Below, one piece after another: positions 50,659 to 60,157 of a stretch of 64,000 nucleotides of DNA. Below the pieces are notes generated by a model. That model was not told the origin of the DNA. It saw only the letters and a list, made by a program, of their open reading frames with translations, and made no database searches. A program made the translations under genes and the position numbers. The stretch is from an uncultured Pelagibacteraceae bacterium (GTDB lineage: Bacteria > Pseudomonadota > Alphaproteobacteria > Pelagibacterales > AG-422-B15): positions 100,585 to 164,584 of the forward strand of contig CACMIV010000003.1 in NCBI GenBank assembly GCA_902613805.1, in the 5' to 3' direction. How positions within the stretch are numbered: position 1 is the stretch's first letter; every line of letters starts with the position of its first letter.

Positions 50659-51035
50659 TAGGCCTAGGATCAGATTTAATTGATATTCGTAGAATAGAAA
50701 ATACGCTTTCAAAGTTTGGAGACAGGTTTAAAAAAAGAATTTTTACAGAAAATGAGATAAAAAAATGTGAGAGAAGAAAAGAAAGTGCAGCTTGTTATGC
50801 TAAAAGGTTTGCAGCTAAGGAAGCTGCGGCAAAGGCTCTTGGTACAGGTTTTAGAAATGGAGTATTTTGGAGAGATTTAGAAATTACCTATCTACCCTCA
50901 GGAAAACCTACGATTACTTTTCATGGAAATTCTCAACTTCAACTCAAAAAAATTGCGAACGATAAGAAGCCAAACATAAGTTTAACAATTACTGATGAGT
51001 TTCCCTACGCTCAAGCAATTGTAACAATTAATTAA
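50655..51035 (+). CDS. acpS: Holo-acyl-carrier-protein synthase
   Basis: AcpS attaches phosphopantetheine from coenzyme A to acyl carrier protein. The 126-residue protein starts at GTG overlapping the pdxJ stop. The magnesium ligands are visible: Asp7 in GLGSDLIDIRRIE and the glutamate in KRFAAKEAAAKALGTG (about residue 57). The order pdxJ-acpS-lepB is conserved among proteobacteria. Confidence 0.95.
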   Translation: MIGLGSDLIDIRRIENTLSKFGDRFKKRIFTENEIKKCERRKESAACYAKRFAAKEAAAKALGTGFRNGVFWRDLEITYLPSGKPTITFHGNSQLQLKKIANDKKPNISLTITDEFPYAQAIVTIN

Positions 51036-51039
51036 TTTA

Positions 51040-51774
51040 ATGACTGATAAATTTCTTAGTAAATCATGGTTTAAATCAAATTTGTTAACATTGATTTATG
51101 CATTATTAATAGCTTTATTGATCAGAACTTTTTTATTTCAACCATTTTTTATTCCCTCTTCCTCGATGGAGCCAAACTTACTTATAGGTGATCGGTTATT
51201 TGCTTCAAAGTACGATTATGGCTATAGTAAACATTCATTTCCGTTTAGTCTTGGGCCAATATCAGATCGAGTTTTATCAACAAATCCAGAAAGAGGAGAT
51301 GTTATAATATTTAAACCACCTCATACTAATTTGGACTATATTAAAAGATTAGTAGGTATGCCGGGTGATATCATTAAAGTTAAAGATGGTAAATTAATCA
51401 TTAATGGTGAAAGCGCTAAATATAAAGAATTAAGAGAGGATACGAAAATTTTAAAAAATGGACGCGTAGTAAAAGCAAGAGTTCTCATCGAAACTTTACC
51501 AAATGGAAAATCATATGAAATTTATAATTATATAGACGGATCCCCTGGCGATAATACTAATGAAATAATTGTTCCTAACGACAGTTACTTTTTCCTCGGT
51601 GATAACAGAGATAATTCAAATGATAGTCGATTTTGGGGCTCTGTAAATTTTGATAGATTAGTAGGTAAGGCACAAATTATATTTTTTTCAACTGAAGGTG
51701 GTTCAAAGTTTTATGAAATTTGGAAGTGGCCTTTTGATATACAATTTAAAAGATTACTTAAGCTAATAAGTTAA
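51040..51774 (+). CDS. lepB: Signal peptidase I
   Basis: LepB removes signal peptides from exported proteins at the outer face of the inner membrane. The 244-residue protein has one N-terminal membrane anchor (about residues 13-33), catalytic Ser42 in PSSSMEPNLLIGD and the general base Lys102 in DYIKRLVGMPGD. The FFLGDNRDNSNDSRFWG box is near residue 187. Its stop shares one base with the rnc ATG. Confidence 0.96.
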   Translation: MTDKFLSKSWFKSNLLTLIYALLIALLIRTFLFQPFFIPSSSMEPNLLIGDRLFASKYDYGYSKHSFPFSLGPISDRVLSTNPERGDVIIFKPPHTNLDYIKRLVGMPGDIIKVKDGKLIINGESAKYKELREDTKILKNGRVVKARVLIETLPNGKSYEIYNYIDGSPGDNTNEIIVPNDSYFFLGDNRDNSNDSRFWGSVNFDRLVGKAQIIFFSTEGGSKFYEIWKWPFDIQFKRLLKLIS

Positions 51775-52454
51775 TGGCAAAAAATTTATCAATTTTAGAA
51801 AAAGAAATTTCCTACAAATTTAAAGACAAAACCCTATTAAAACGGGCAGTTACACATAAGAGTTTCAAAAAACTAGAAAGTAATGAAAATTTAGAATTTC
51901 TCGGTGATAGGGTGTTAGGATTAGTAATTTCAGAAAAACTTTTAATAGATAAACCAGGTAAACAAGAGGGTTCTCTCGACAAAATGCTAAGTAGCCTGGT
52001 AGACAGAAATGCCTGCCATGAAATAGCAAAAAAAATATCCCTTGGAGATTTTATTCTTTTAGGACAAACTGAAAAATCATCACGCGGTAACAATAAAAAA
52101 AGCATTCTATCTGATGCATGTGAAGCATTGTTGGGAGCAATATATTTAGACTCTAGTTTTACTCAAGTAAGAAAAGTTATATTAGCATTATGGAAAACAA
52201 AGTTTGATAATATTGCTGAAGATATTATTGATGCAAAATCAAAGCTACAAGAGTGGACACTAAAAAAATATAAATCCCTTCCTAAATATAAAACAATCAG
52301 TAAAACTGGTCCTGACCATAATCCTAAATTTAAAATTCAAGTTGAATTTATGAATTATAAAAAAGCTATAGGAACTTCTTCATCAATAAAAGAATCAGAA
52401 AAAAATGCTGCACTTGCTTTCATAGAGAAAAATAAGATAAATTCTATTAAATGA
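51774..52454 (+). CDS. rnc: Ribonuclease III
   Basis: RNase III cuts double-stranded RNA, including pre-rRNA. The 226-residue protein has the signature NLEFLGDRVLGL with Glu41 and Asp45, and the second catalytic pair Asp114 and Glu117 in SDACEALLGAIYLD. A C-terminal dsRNA-binding domain lies at about residues 155-222. It overlaps lepB by one base and era by four, matching the conserved lepB-rnc-era order. Confidence 0.97.
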   Translation: MAKNLSILEKEISYKFKDKTLLKRAVTHKSFKKLESNENLEFLGDRVLGLVISEKLLIDKPGKQEGSLDKMLSSLVDRNACHEIAKKISLGDFILLGQTEKSSRGNNKKSILSDACEALLGAIYLDSSFTQVRKVILALWKTKFDNIAEDIIDAKSKLQEWTLKKYKSLPKYKTISKTGPDHNPKFKIQVEFMNYKKAIGTSSSIKESEKNAALAFIEKNKINSIK

Positions 52455-53299
52455 AGAGTGGAAACATTGTATTAATTGGACAAACAAATTCTGGAAAGTC
52501 ATCTCTAGTTAATAAAATAATGGGACAGCGGGTATCACTTGTTTCAAGGAAAAAACAGTCAACTACGTTTAATCAAAAGGTTTATAAGAAATTTTCTGAA
52601 AACGAATTTATCATTCAGGATACTCCAGGCTTTTTTTCGAGTAGAAAAAAAATTAATAATAATATCATTTCATCTCCCCTTGCGGAAATTGAGACTTCAG
52701 ATTTAATTTACGTTGTCGTAGATATTTCGTTAAGAATTAATAATGAATATAAAAAAATTATTAACTCTCTAGAAAATAAAATTGAAAAACAGCAAGTATT
52801 TCTAATACTAAATAAAATAGATAAAGTTAAGAAAGATAAAGTACTTGGCGCAATTAAATTTTATTCAAAAGAAAAAATATTTAATGAAATATTTCCAATA
52901 TCAAGTCTCACAGGTGAAGGAATTACAAATCTCATAAAATTTTCAAAGAAATTTACTGTTAAAACTTCATTAAAAAGCAAGCCTTCTAGTAATATACAGA
53001 TTAAGAAGAAGCTATTTTACTCAGAAGTAACACGAGAAAAAATACTAGATAAGATACATAGAGAGATACCTTATCAGTGTGATGTCGTAACTGAAAAGAT
53101 TAATAAGGTTGCAAGTCAAATCAAAATATACCAATCGATTGTAGTTAAAAGACAATCACATAAGAATATACTTATTGGAAAGAAAGGTTCAATGTTGAAA
53201 GAAATTGGTCAAGCTTCAAGAAAAGAAATTGCAAGATTTGAAAACAAAAAGATTCACCTATTTTTATTTGTAAAGCTGGCTAAAGAAAAGAAAATATGA
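52451..53299 (+). CDS. era: GTPase Era
   Basis: Era binds the 3' end of 16S rRNA and checks 30S maturation. The 282-residue protein has a GTPase domain with GQTNSGKSS (residues 10-18), DTPGF (about 57) and NKID (about 119). A KH domain follows, with NILIGKKGSMLKEIGQASR (about residues 238-256). The P-loop reads GQTNSGKS where most relatives have GRPNVGKS, a mild variation that keeps the essential Gly, Lys and Ser. It overlaps rnc and recO by ATGA. Confidence 0.96.
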   Translation: MKSGNIVLIGQTNSGKSSLVNKIMGQRVSLVSRKKQSTTFNQKVYKKFSENEFIIQDTPGFFSSRKKINNNIISSPLAEIETSDLIYVVVDISLRINNEYKKIINSLENKIEKQQVFLILNKIDKVKKDKVLGAIKFYSKEKIFNEIFPISSLTGEGITNLIKFSKKFTVKTSLKSKPSSNIQIKKKLFYSEVTREKILDKIHREIPYQCDVVTEKINKVASQIKIYQSIVVKRQSHKNILIGKKGSMLKEIGQASRKEIARFENKKIHLFLFVKLAKEKKI

Positions 53300-54018
53300 G
53301 GTGGTCTGGAACAGGATTTGTATTAGGATTTAAAAAATATAATGAGTCATCCTATATTTTAGAAGCGTTTACAGAAGACCATGGAAGGCATAAGGGATTA
53401 ATTAGAGGAATACATTCAAAAAACTTACGTGCAGTAATAGAGCCAGGAAATGAAGTAATGTTAAATTGGTCTGGACGTTTAGAAAGTCACTTGGGTAATT
53501 ATACTGTTGAACCTATTAAATTGTGGTCATCTTATATACTGAGTCGTAAAATAAATTTGCATGGCATAAATTCCATTTGTTCAATAATTATATCTACTAT
53601 GGCAGAGAAACAGCAAAATGCGTTTATATATGAAAAGTCACTAAGTCTAATAAAAGATATATGTAAAAATAAAGAAGATTGGATCAAAAGTTATATTTTT
53701 TGGGAAATTGATTTACTGTCAGATATCGGTTACGGCCTAGATTTAACTGAATGCGCAGTAACATCTGAGAAAGATAATTTAAAGTTTGTTTCGCCAAGTA
53801 GTGGAAGGGCTGTAACCATAGAAGGAGCAGGATCTTATAAAGATAAACTATTTAAACTACCCAACTTTTTAATCAACAGATCGTCTGAATACAATGATGA
53901 GGATTTAGAGAACGCACTTAGTCTGACAGAGCATTTTTTTCGTAAGAGATTTTATGAGCCAAATAATCTTAATTTCCCAAAAAGCAGGAATCATCTAAAA
54001 ATTTCAATTATAAAATGA
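53296..54018 (+). CDS. recO: DNA repair protein RecO
   Basis: RecO works with RecR to load RecA onto SSB-covered DNA in gap repair. The 240-residue protein begins [21 protein letters not shown], the OB-fold N-domain, followed by a helical domain with [17 protein letters not shown] near residue 150. No CxxC zinc motif is visible, as in many Gram-negative RecO proteins. It sits between era and parC with 4-base overlaps on each side. Confidence 0.93.
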   Translation: MRWSGTGFVLGFKKYNESSYILEAFTEDHGRHKGLIRGIHSKNLRAVIEPGNEVMLNWSGRLESHLGNYTVEPIKLWSSYILSRKINLHGINSICSIIISTMAEKQQNAFIYEKSLSLIKDICKNKEDWIKSYIFWEIDLLSDIGYGLDLTECAVTSEKDNLKFVSPSSGRAVTIEGAGSYKDKLFKLPNFLINRSSEYNDEDLENALSLTEHFFRKRFYEPNNLNFPKSRNHLKISIIK

Positions 54019-56219
54019 AAATCAAAAACATTAACTTCACTGACGCGTTAGAAGAAAAGTATCTAGCATACGCACTTTCAACAATTACTCATCGAGCGCT
54101 ACCAGATATTCGTGATGGGCTAAAGCCGGTTCATAGAAGACTATTGTTTGCAATGTTTCAATTAAGGTTAAACTCAAGTTCTGGTTTTAAGAAATCAGCA
54201 AGAATAGTTGGCGATGTAATTGGTAAATTTCACCCACACGGAGATCAGTCTGTTTATGAAGCACTCGTGAGATTAGCTCAGAATTTTTCAACAAGGTATC
54301 CGCTAGTTGATGGCCAAGGAAACTTTGGCAACATTGATGGAGATAATGCAGCTGCAATGAGATATACAGAGGCAAGATTGACTGCGTTAGCAGAGCTAAT
54401 GCTAAAAGATATATCAGAGGATACCATTGATTATATTAATACATATGATGGCATCGATCACGAGCCGATAGTTCTTCCATCAGCGTTTCCTAATTTGCTA
54501 GCTAATGGAAGTTCAGGAATTGCAGTTGGAATGGCGACAAATATTCCTCCCCATAACATCAATGAATTGTTTAAGGCTTTATCAAAATTATTAAAAAATC
54601 CAAATTATACTAACTCACAATTACTAAAGCTTATTCCAGGACCAGATTTTCCAACAGGAGGAGAAATCATTGATAGTGATGATGCATTGAAAGATGCCTA
54701 TGTCAAAGGAAAGGGAACAATAAGGCTTCGGGCAAGATGGAAAAAAGAAGACCTTGGAAGAGGTCAATATCAAATTATCGTCTATGAAATTCCCTATCAA
54801 GTAAATAAAGCCAGAATTATAGAAAAAATATCTGATCTTATTGATAATAAGAAAGCAAATTACCTAGAGGCAATTCAAGATGAGTCTGCAGAAGACATCA
54901 GAATAGTCCTCATTCCAAAAAATAGAAGTTTTAAAGCTGAAGTAATTTTTGAGGACTTATGTAAGAATTCAGATTTAGAAATTAGATACGCCATCAATTT
55001 TAATGCAATCAATCACAAACTCGAGCCAAAATTATTTTCACTTAAAGAGAGCTTAAAATCATTTATTGATCATCGGTTTAATGTTTTAAAAAGAAGAACA
55101 AAGTATCGATTAATTCAAACTGAGAATAGGCTTGAAATACTCAAAGGTTTTTTAATAGTTTACAAAAATTTAAATAAAGTAATTAAAATTATCAGAACAG
55201 AAGTAGATCCTGAGAAAAAGTTGATTAGTGTATTTAGAATAAATAAGAGGCAAGCCGAAGCAATATTGGCAATGAGACTAAGGCAATTAAAAAAATTAGA
55301 AGAAAAAGAAATTAAAAAAGAAAATGAAGATTTGAATATATACAAGAAAGAATTAAACAAACTACTAAAATCAAAAAAAGAGCAAATAAAGGAATTAAAT
55401 TTAGAATTCACAAAAAGTTTAGAAATATTTTTAAAAGATGAAAATGCTACAAATAGAAAAACTGTTGTTAATACAGAATATAAAGAAATTGATTACTCGA
55501 CTGAAGAATTTGAAAGTAAAGATCCCGTAACAGTGATACTCTCAAAAAATGGATGGATAAAAACCATAAAAGGACATCAGGATGATTATTCAAACGTGAA
55601 GTATAAAGAAGGAGATTCTGAAAAATTTATTATAAAATTAAAAAATAATAGTAAACTTCTGCTTTTTTCTACTTTAGGTAAATTTTATACAATTAATTGT
55701 AACAAAATATCAGCGGGAAGAGGTTTTGGTGATCCTGTCAGTCTATTGATAGATAAAAATGATAATGAAGAAATTTTGTTTGCAACTACTTATGAGCAAG
55801 AGAAGGAATATCTAATTACCAGTAGTGCAGGCAAGGGATTTTTTGTAAATACCTCAGATTTAATGGCGTCTACTAAATCGGGGAAACGGGTTATGAATTT
55901 AAAAGGTAATGAAAAAGCCATCTCCTGTTTTCAAAAAAAAGGAGACTTAATAGCTGTTTTTAGTGGTGAAAAGAAAGCAGTAAAACTTCTAATTTTTGAT
56001 CATTCAGAAATACCTTTAATGCAAAAAGGAAGAGGGGTGACATTACAGAAATTCAAAAGTGGAAAAACTTTGAGCGGTATTTGCTTTGACTCTAAGGAAG
56101 GTATTTTAAATGAGAATAATGGTAAAACTCTTTTGGCGGCCAATGAAATAAAAAAATGGCTGGGTAAAAGAGCTCATACTGGTAAAATTGAACCTAAAAG
56201 TTTACATTCCAAAATTTAA
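54015..56219 (+). CDS. parC: DNA topoisomerase IV subunit A
   Basis: ParC is the DNA-cleaving subunit of topoisomerase IV, which unlinks daughter chromosomes. The 734-residue protein has the catalytic tyrosine 117 in [12 protein letters not shown] and the [16 protein letters not shown] region. There the position of E. coli Ser80 is a glutamine (residue 78), which occurs naturally in alphaproteobacteria. A lysine-rich coiled coil (about residues 415-470) is followed by the C-terminal beta-pinwheel. parE is not adjacent. The recO-parC order is typical of alphaproteobacteria. Confidence 0.95.
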   Translation: MKIKNINFTDALEEKYLAYALSTITHRALPDIRDGLKPVHRRLLFAMFQLRLNSSSGFKKSARIVGDVIGKFHPHGDQSVYEALVRLAQNFSTRYPLVDGQGNFGNIDGDNAAAMRYTEARLTALAELMLKDISEDTIDYINTYDGIDHEPIVLPSAFPNLLANGSSGIAVGMATNIPPHNINELFKALSKLLKNPNYTNSQLLKLIPGPDFPTGGEIIDSDDALKDAYVKGKGTIRLRARWKKEDLGRGQYQIIVYEIPYQVNKARIIEKISDLIDNKKANYLEAIQDESAEDIRIVLIPKNRSFKAEVIFEDLCKNSDLEIRYAINFNAINHKLEPKLFSLKESLKSFIDHRFNVLKRRTKYRLIQTENRLEILKGFLIVYKNLNKVIKIIRTEVDPEKKLISVFRINKRQAEAILAMRLRQLKKLEEKEIKKENEDLNIYKKELNKLLKSKKEQIKELNLEFTKSLEIFLKDENATNRKTVVNTEYKEIDYSTEEFESKDPVTVILSKNGWIKTIKGHQDDYSNVKYKEGDSEKFIIKLKNNSKLLLFSTLGKFYTINCNKISAGRGFGDPVSLLIDKNDNEEILFATTYEQEKEYLITSSAGKGFFVNTSDLMASTKSGKRVMNLKGNEKAISCFQKKGDLIAVFSGEKKAVKLLIFDHSEIPLMQKGRGVTLQKFKSGKTLSGICFDSKEGILNENNGKTLLAANEIKKWLGKRAHTGKIEPKSLHSKI

Positions 56220-56237
56220 TATCTATCTTAGTTTTAT

Positions 56238-57527
56238 ATGGAAAACTATCCAGACAGTTACTATGCACAAAATATAGGGACCCTAAAGAAACCTTATGAT
56301 CAACTAATTGATAATCATGAGTGTGACATCTGTGTAGTCGGCGGAGGCTTTTCAGGACTATCAACAGCTATTGAGGCTGCAAAAAAAGGACTAAAGGTAA
56401 TTGTAATTGAACAAAATTTATTTGGATGGGGCGCTTCGGGCAGAAATGGAGGCCAAATCTGGAATGACGTATCATGGGGTATAGACGTAATTGAGAAGAA
56501 ATATGGAATTAAACTTGCAAGGCAAATCTGGGATATATCTCAAGCTTCTGTAGATTTAATTGATGATAGAATAAGGGAATTTGGCATTGAATGTGATAAA
56601 AAAAACGGTGGAATTAGTGCCGCTACTAGCGCGGTCAAACTTAGAGAGTATGAAGAAAATAGAGAGTATAAAATAAAAACGTACAACTATAATAATTTAG
56701 AACTCCTTGACAAAAATAGTGTTGATAAAGAAATTGGTTCATCACTTTACTACGGGGGTGTCCTAGATAAAGGGGCGGGACATTTACATCCAATTAAATA
56801 TGCATTGGGTTTGGTAAAAGCGGCAGAAAAATTAAATGTAAAACTCTATGAAAGATCTGTGGTTACTAAGATTAATCAAACAAGTCATGCGGTTGAGGTT
56901 CTTACAGATAGAGGGATGGTAAAAGCTAAAAAAATAGCAGTATGTTGCAACGCCTATATAAAAGGTCTAAATTTAGGTATTGAAAATAGAATAATGCCAT
57001 GTGCTACTTATATTGTCTGTACTGAGCCATTAAGTCAAAATTTACAGAGAGAAATACTGCCAAACGATTATTGCGTTAGTGATACAAATTTTGATTTAAA
57101 TTATTATAGATTATCTGACAGCAAGAGAATGATATTTGGTGGTGCAGTAGGCTATTCACTAAAGATTGTAGAGGGATTAAAAAAAAGAACCAAGAGGCAA
57201 TTAAATAAAGTGTATCCAAATTTAAGTGAATTAAAAATTGACTATATCTGGGGTGGATTAATAGCGTTAACAATGAATAGAGTGCCTGACATTGGGATGG
57301 TGAATGATAAAATTTATTATGCTCAAGGCTTCTCAGGACATGGAGTTGCATTAACTGGAATTGCTGGAAAGATTTTAGCAGAAAATATGGTAAGTGAAAA
57401 AACAAAGGAGCTCGAGGCATTTGAAAAGATTAAACATAAAAATTTTCCTGGAGGAAGATTATTTAGGATGCCTTTGCTTGTAACCATAAGCTCTATGCAA
57501 AGAATGATGGATATTTTCAATGTATAA
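56238..57527 (+). CDS. FAD-dependent oxidoreductase, PuuB-like
   Basis: This DAO-family flavoenzyme of 429 residues has the FAD-binding VVGGGFSGLSTAIEAA motif (from about residue 33) and GASGRNGGQI. It resembles gamma-glutamylputrescine oxidoreductase (PuuB) along its whole length: the SYYAQN start, the YYRLSDSKRMIFGG segment, GFSGHGVALTGIAGK and the C-terminal FPGGRLFRMPLL. Its likely substrate is a glutamylated polyamine or similar secondary amine, but this is inferred. It lies 18 bases after parC and overlaps the next gene by 8 bases. Confidence 0.85.
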   Translation: MENYPDSYYAQNIGTLKKPYDQLIDNHECDICVVGGGFSGLSTAIEAAKKGLKVIVIEQNLFGWGASGRNGGQIWNDVSWGIDVIEKKYGIKLARQIWDISQASVDLIDDRIREFGIECDKKNGGISAATSAVKLREYEENREYKIKTYNYNNLELLDKNSVDKEIGSSLYYGGVLDKGAGHLHPIKYALGLVKAAEKLNVKLYERSVVTKINQTSHAVEVLTDRGMVKAKKIAVCCNAYIKGLNLGIENRIMPCATYIVCTEPLSQNLQREILPNDYCVSDTNFDLNYYRLSDSKRMIFGGAVGYSLKIVEGLKKRTKRQLNKVYPNLSELKIDYIWGGLIALTMNRVPDIGMVNDKIYYAQGFSGHGVALTGIAGKILAENMVSEKTKELEAFEKIKHKNFPGGRLFRMPLLVTISSMQRMMDIFNV

Positions 57528-58383
57528 CATTCTTTTTATAGGGATTGGGAAAATGGGCTCTCCAATGGCTGGCTACCTATCAAAAAAACATGATGTTTCT
57601 ATTTATAATCGTACAAAAAGTAAATGTGATAACTGGATCAAAAGTTATAAAGGGAAAGTTATTGATAAATTATCAGAAACTAATCAAAAATATGATTTTA
57701 TTATTTCATGTGTAGGCAACGATGAAGATTTAAAAGAAATAACCTCAATAGATAAAGGGTGCTTAAACTCTCTTAAAGAAAAGTCAATATTCATTGATCA
57801 TTCAACTGTATCACCAAGAATTGTAAGAGAAGTAGAAAAAAACTTTAAAAATTTAGGTGTTAGTTTCCTTGATGCCCCAATATCAGGTGGACAAGCGGGA
57901 GCGGAAAAAGGCCAATTAAGTATAATGATTGGAGGTTCAGAGAAGGCATATGAAAGTAGTATTGAAATATTAGGTTCATATGGAAAAAAAATAAAATATA
58001 TGGGTACTTCAGGATCTGGTCAGCTAACGAAAATAATTAATCAAATTTGTATTGCAGGACTAGTTCAAGGCTTATCAGAGTCTATTTATTTTATGAAGCA
58101 GACCGATTTAAACCCTGATGATGTATTGGAAGTAATTTCATCAGGCGCAGCACAATCATGGCAAATGGATAATCGTTTTAAATCAATGGTAGCGGGAAAA
58201 TTCGACTTTGGTTTTGCAGTTGATTTAATGAGAAAAGATCTTTCAATTGCATTTGCAGAAGCAGATACACATGGCATTAATTTAGAGGTGACTAAAATTG
58301 TCGATAAATTCTATAGCGATATTCAAGATTTAGGCGGAAATAAACTTGATACATCAAGTTTAATAAAACGTTTAATCAATTAG
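57520..58383 (+). CDS. 3-hydroxyisobutyrate-dehydrogenase-family oxidoreductase
   Basis: The 287-residue protein belongs to the beta-hydroxyacid dehydrogenase family, which oxidises 3-hydroxyisobutyrate, tartronate semialdehyde and related acids with NAD(P). The nucleotide motif GIGKMGSPMAGYL (residues 8-20), the substrate loop FLDAPISGGQAGAEKGQL (about 117-133) and the catalytic Lys171 in GSGQLTKIINQ are intact. The exact substrate is not clear. It is coupled to the PuuB-like gene by an 8-base overlap and overlaps hemB tail to tail by 12 bases. Confidence 0.87.
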   Translation: MYNILFIGIGKMGSPMAGYLSKKHDVSIYNRTKSKCDNWIKSYKGKVIDKLSETNQKYDFIISCVGNDEDLKEITSIDKGCLNSLKEKSIFIDHSTVSPRIVREVEKNFKNLGVSFLDAPISGGQAGAEKGQLSIMIGGSEKAYESSIEILGSYGKKIKYMGTSGSGQLTKIINQICIAGLVQGLSESIYFMKQTDLNPDDVLEVISSGAAQSWQMDNRFKSMVAGKFDFGFAVDLMRKDLSIAFAEADTHGINLEVTKIVDKFYSDIQDLGGNKLDTSSLIKRLIN

Positions 58384-59379
58384 TTTTAAAAATTTTGAAA
58401 CTTCAGGCGCATAATAAGTAATTATTGCATCTGCTCCTGCTCTTTTAAATGAAGACAATTGTTCTATAACCATAGTTTCTTCGTTAATTATATCTTGTTG
58501 TGATCCGAATTTAATGAGTGAGTACTCACCTGAAACTTGGTAGGCAAATGTGGGATACTTAAGTTCATTCTTAATTCTGTATATGATGTCCAAATAGCTA
58601 ATTCCAGGCTTTACCATTATCATATCGGCCCCTTCAGCTATGTCCATTGATGCCTCCCTGATTGCTTCATCAGAATTCAATATATTCATCTGGTAAGTTT
58701 TTTTATCTGTCTTTAAATTCTTGGATGAGCCAACAGCATCTCTAAATGGCGCATACATGCTTGATGAATATTTTGCTGCATAAGACAAAATGAGAGTATC
58801 CACAAATTTATTTTTTTCTAACTCGTCTCTTATCTTGCCAATCCTACCATCCATCATATCTGAAGGGGCGATTATATCTGCACCATGTTCAGCAAGCAGG
58901 ATAGATTGTTTAACTAAAACACCATTAGTTTCGTCGTTTAGAATCTTACCTTCATCGCTTAATAATCCATCATGGCCATGATCTGTATATGGATCTAATG
59001 CAACATCGCACATAATACCAAAGTCAGACTTATGACTTTTAAGCTTTTCAAGAGACCTACAAACTAAATTATCTGGATTTAGTGCTTCATCTCCATATTT
59101 TGTTTTTAGCTCCTGAGGCGTGAACGGAAATATAGCTATAAGATTTATTTTATGCTCACTAGCAATATCATAGACCTCATTTAAATTGTCTATCGAATAC
59201 CTATAAACATTAGGCATTGATTGAATTTCATCTTTGATATTGTTTCCTTCACATACAAAAACTGGCCATACTAAATCGTTTGAACTAAGCATACTTTCTT
59301 GAGTAAGGTTTCTAATCCATTTAGCTTGACGAGTTCGTCGCAATCTATTTTTTGGATATTTAAGTTCTGATACACTCAT
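58372..59379 (-). CDS. hemB: Delta-aminolevulinic acid dehydratase (porphobilinogen synthase)
   Basis: HemB condenses two 5-aminolevulinate molecules to porphobilinogen on the heme pathway. The 335-residue protein has the two Schiff-base lysines at 203 (SYAAKYSSSMYAPFRDA) and 257 (MVKPGISYLDI). The metal-binding region reads DVALDPYTDHGHDG (about residues 125-138). Aspartate and alanine there replace the zinc cysteines, which indicates the magnesium-type enzyme. It overlaps the DUF1295 gene upstream by ATGA and the convergent dehydrogenase gene by 12 bases. Confidence 0.97.
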   Translation of the reverse strand: MSVSELKYPKNRLRRTRQAKWIRNLTQESMLSSNDLVWPVFVCEGNNIKDEIQSMPNVYRYSIDNLNEVYDIASEHKINLIAIFPFTPQELKTKYGDEALNPDNLVCRSLEKLKSHKSDFGIMCDVALDPYTDHGHDGLLSDEGKILNDETNGVLVKQSILLAEHGADIIAPSDMMDGRIGKIRDELEKNKFVDTLILSYAAKYSSSMYAPFRDAVGSSKNLKTDKKTYQMNILNSDEAIREASMDIAEGADMIMVKPGISYLDIIYRIKNELKYPTFAYQVSGEYSLIKFGSQQDIINEETMVIEQLSSFKRAGADAIITYYAPEVSKFLKLID

Positions 59380-60143
59380 TTAGATTTTTTCTTTGGCAAT
59401 ATTATAAAAGAGCTAGTAGAGTTTATATACTCAGTATAACCATCCTTCTTTTTTGATAATCTATTTTCTAACATAGTCACACCAGAAACCCTAAGTAATA
59501 AGTAAGTCATAATTATTGGAGCAATAAAAATTAATAAATTATTGGATAATGCAAAACAGTAAATTGTAATACCCCACCAAAATAGACTATCCCCGAAATA
59601 ATTAGGGTGTCTTGAATAATACCAAAGCCCTTTATCCATAACTTTATTAATATTATTTTGATATAATTTAAATTTGGATAATTGTATATCAGCTATCGTT
59701 TCAATAAGAATTCCTGAAAGTGCTATCAATATACCTCCCCAATGGATAAAACTTAGATCAATACTAGTGTCTAAAATGCTGATCAGGGGCAATGATATAA
59801 TTGGAATTAAAATTATTTGGATTAAGTAAGCTGTTAAATAAAGACCAATTTCTCCTCTAGCTTCTCTAATTTTAACATATCTAATATCCTCAGTTTTATT
59901 AACGTTTCTAATTAAAAGATATATACCCAGTCTAAAACCCCAAATAGTTATTAAAAATAAGGTGATTATTTCTGTTGTAGAAAATGAATCATTTATCAAA
60001 AGGACTAGTAGGAATGAAAAAAAGAAACTAGGACCCCAGTAAATATCAATAAAATCTGCCCTTCTAGTTTTAAGGGATGATATCCACAAAATAGTGATGA
60101 CGATAAAATTGAAGCCTAATATAGTTATAAAATTAAGTAACAT
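59376..60143 (-). CDS. DUF1295 / steroid-5-alpha-reductase-like membrane protein
   Basis: The 255-residue protein is an integral membrane protein with about six hydrophobic segments. The C-terminal SRHPNYFGDSLFWWG motif (about residues 197-211), together with the DIYWGPSFF segment near residue 33, marks the DUF1295 family related to steroid 5-alpha-reductases and isoprenylcysteine methyltransferases. The substrate is unknown. It is coupled to hemB by a 4-base overlap and diverges from a phosphodiesterase gene across only 14 bases. Confidence 0.85.
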   Translation of the reverse strand: MLLNFITILGFNFIVITILWISSLKTRRADFIDIYWGPSFFFSFLLVLLINDSFSTTEIITLFLITIWGFRLGIYLLIRNVNKTEDIRYVKIREARGEIGLYLTAYLIQIILIPIISLPLISILDTSIDLSFIHWGGILIALSGILIETIADIQLSKFKLYQNNINKVMDKGLWYYSRHPNYFGDSLFWWGITIYCFALSNNLLIFIAPIIMTYLLLRVSGVTMLENRLSKKKDGYTEYINSTSSFIILPKKKSK

Positions 60144-60157
60144 AATTCAGTATATAT

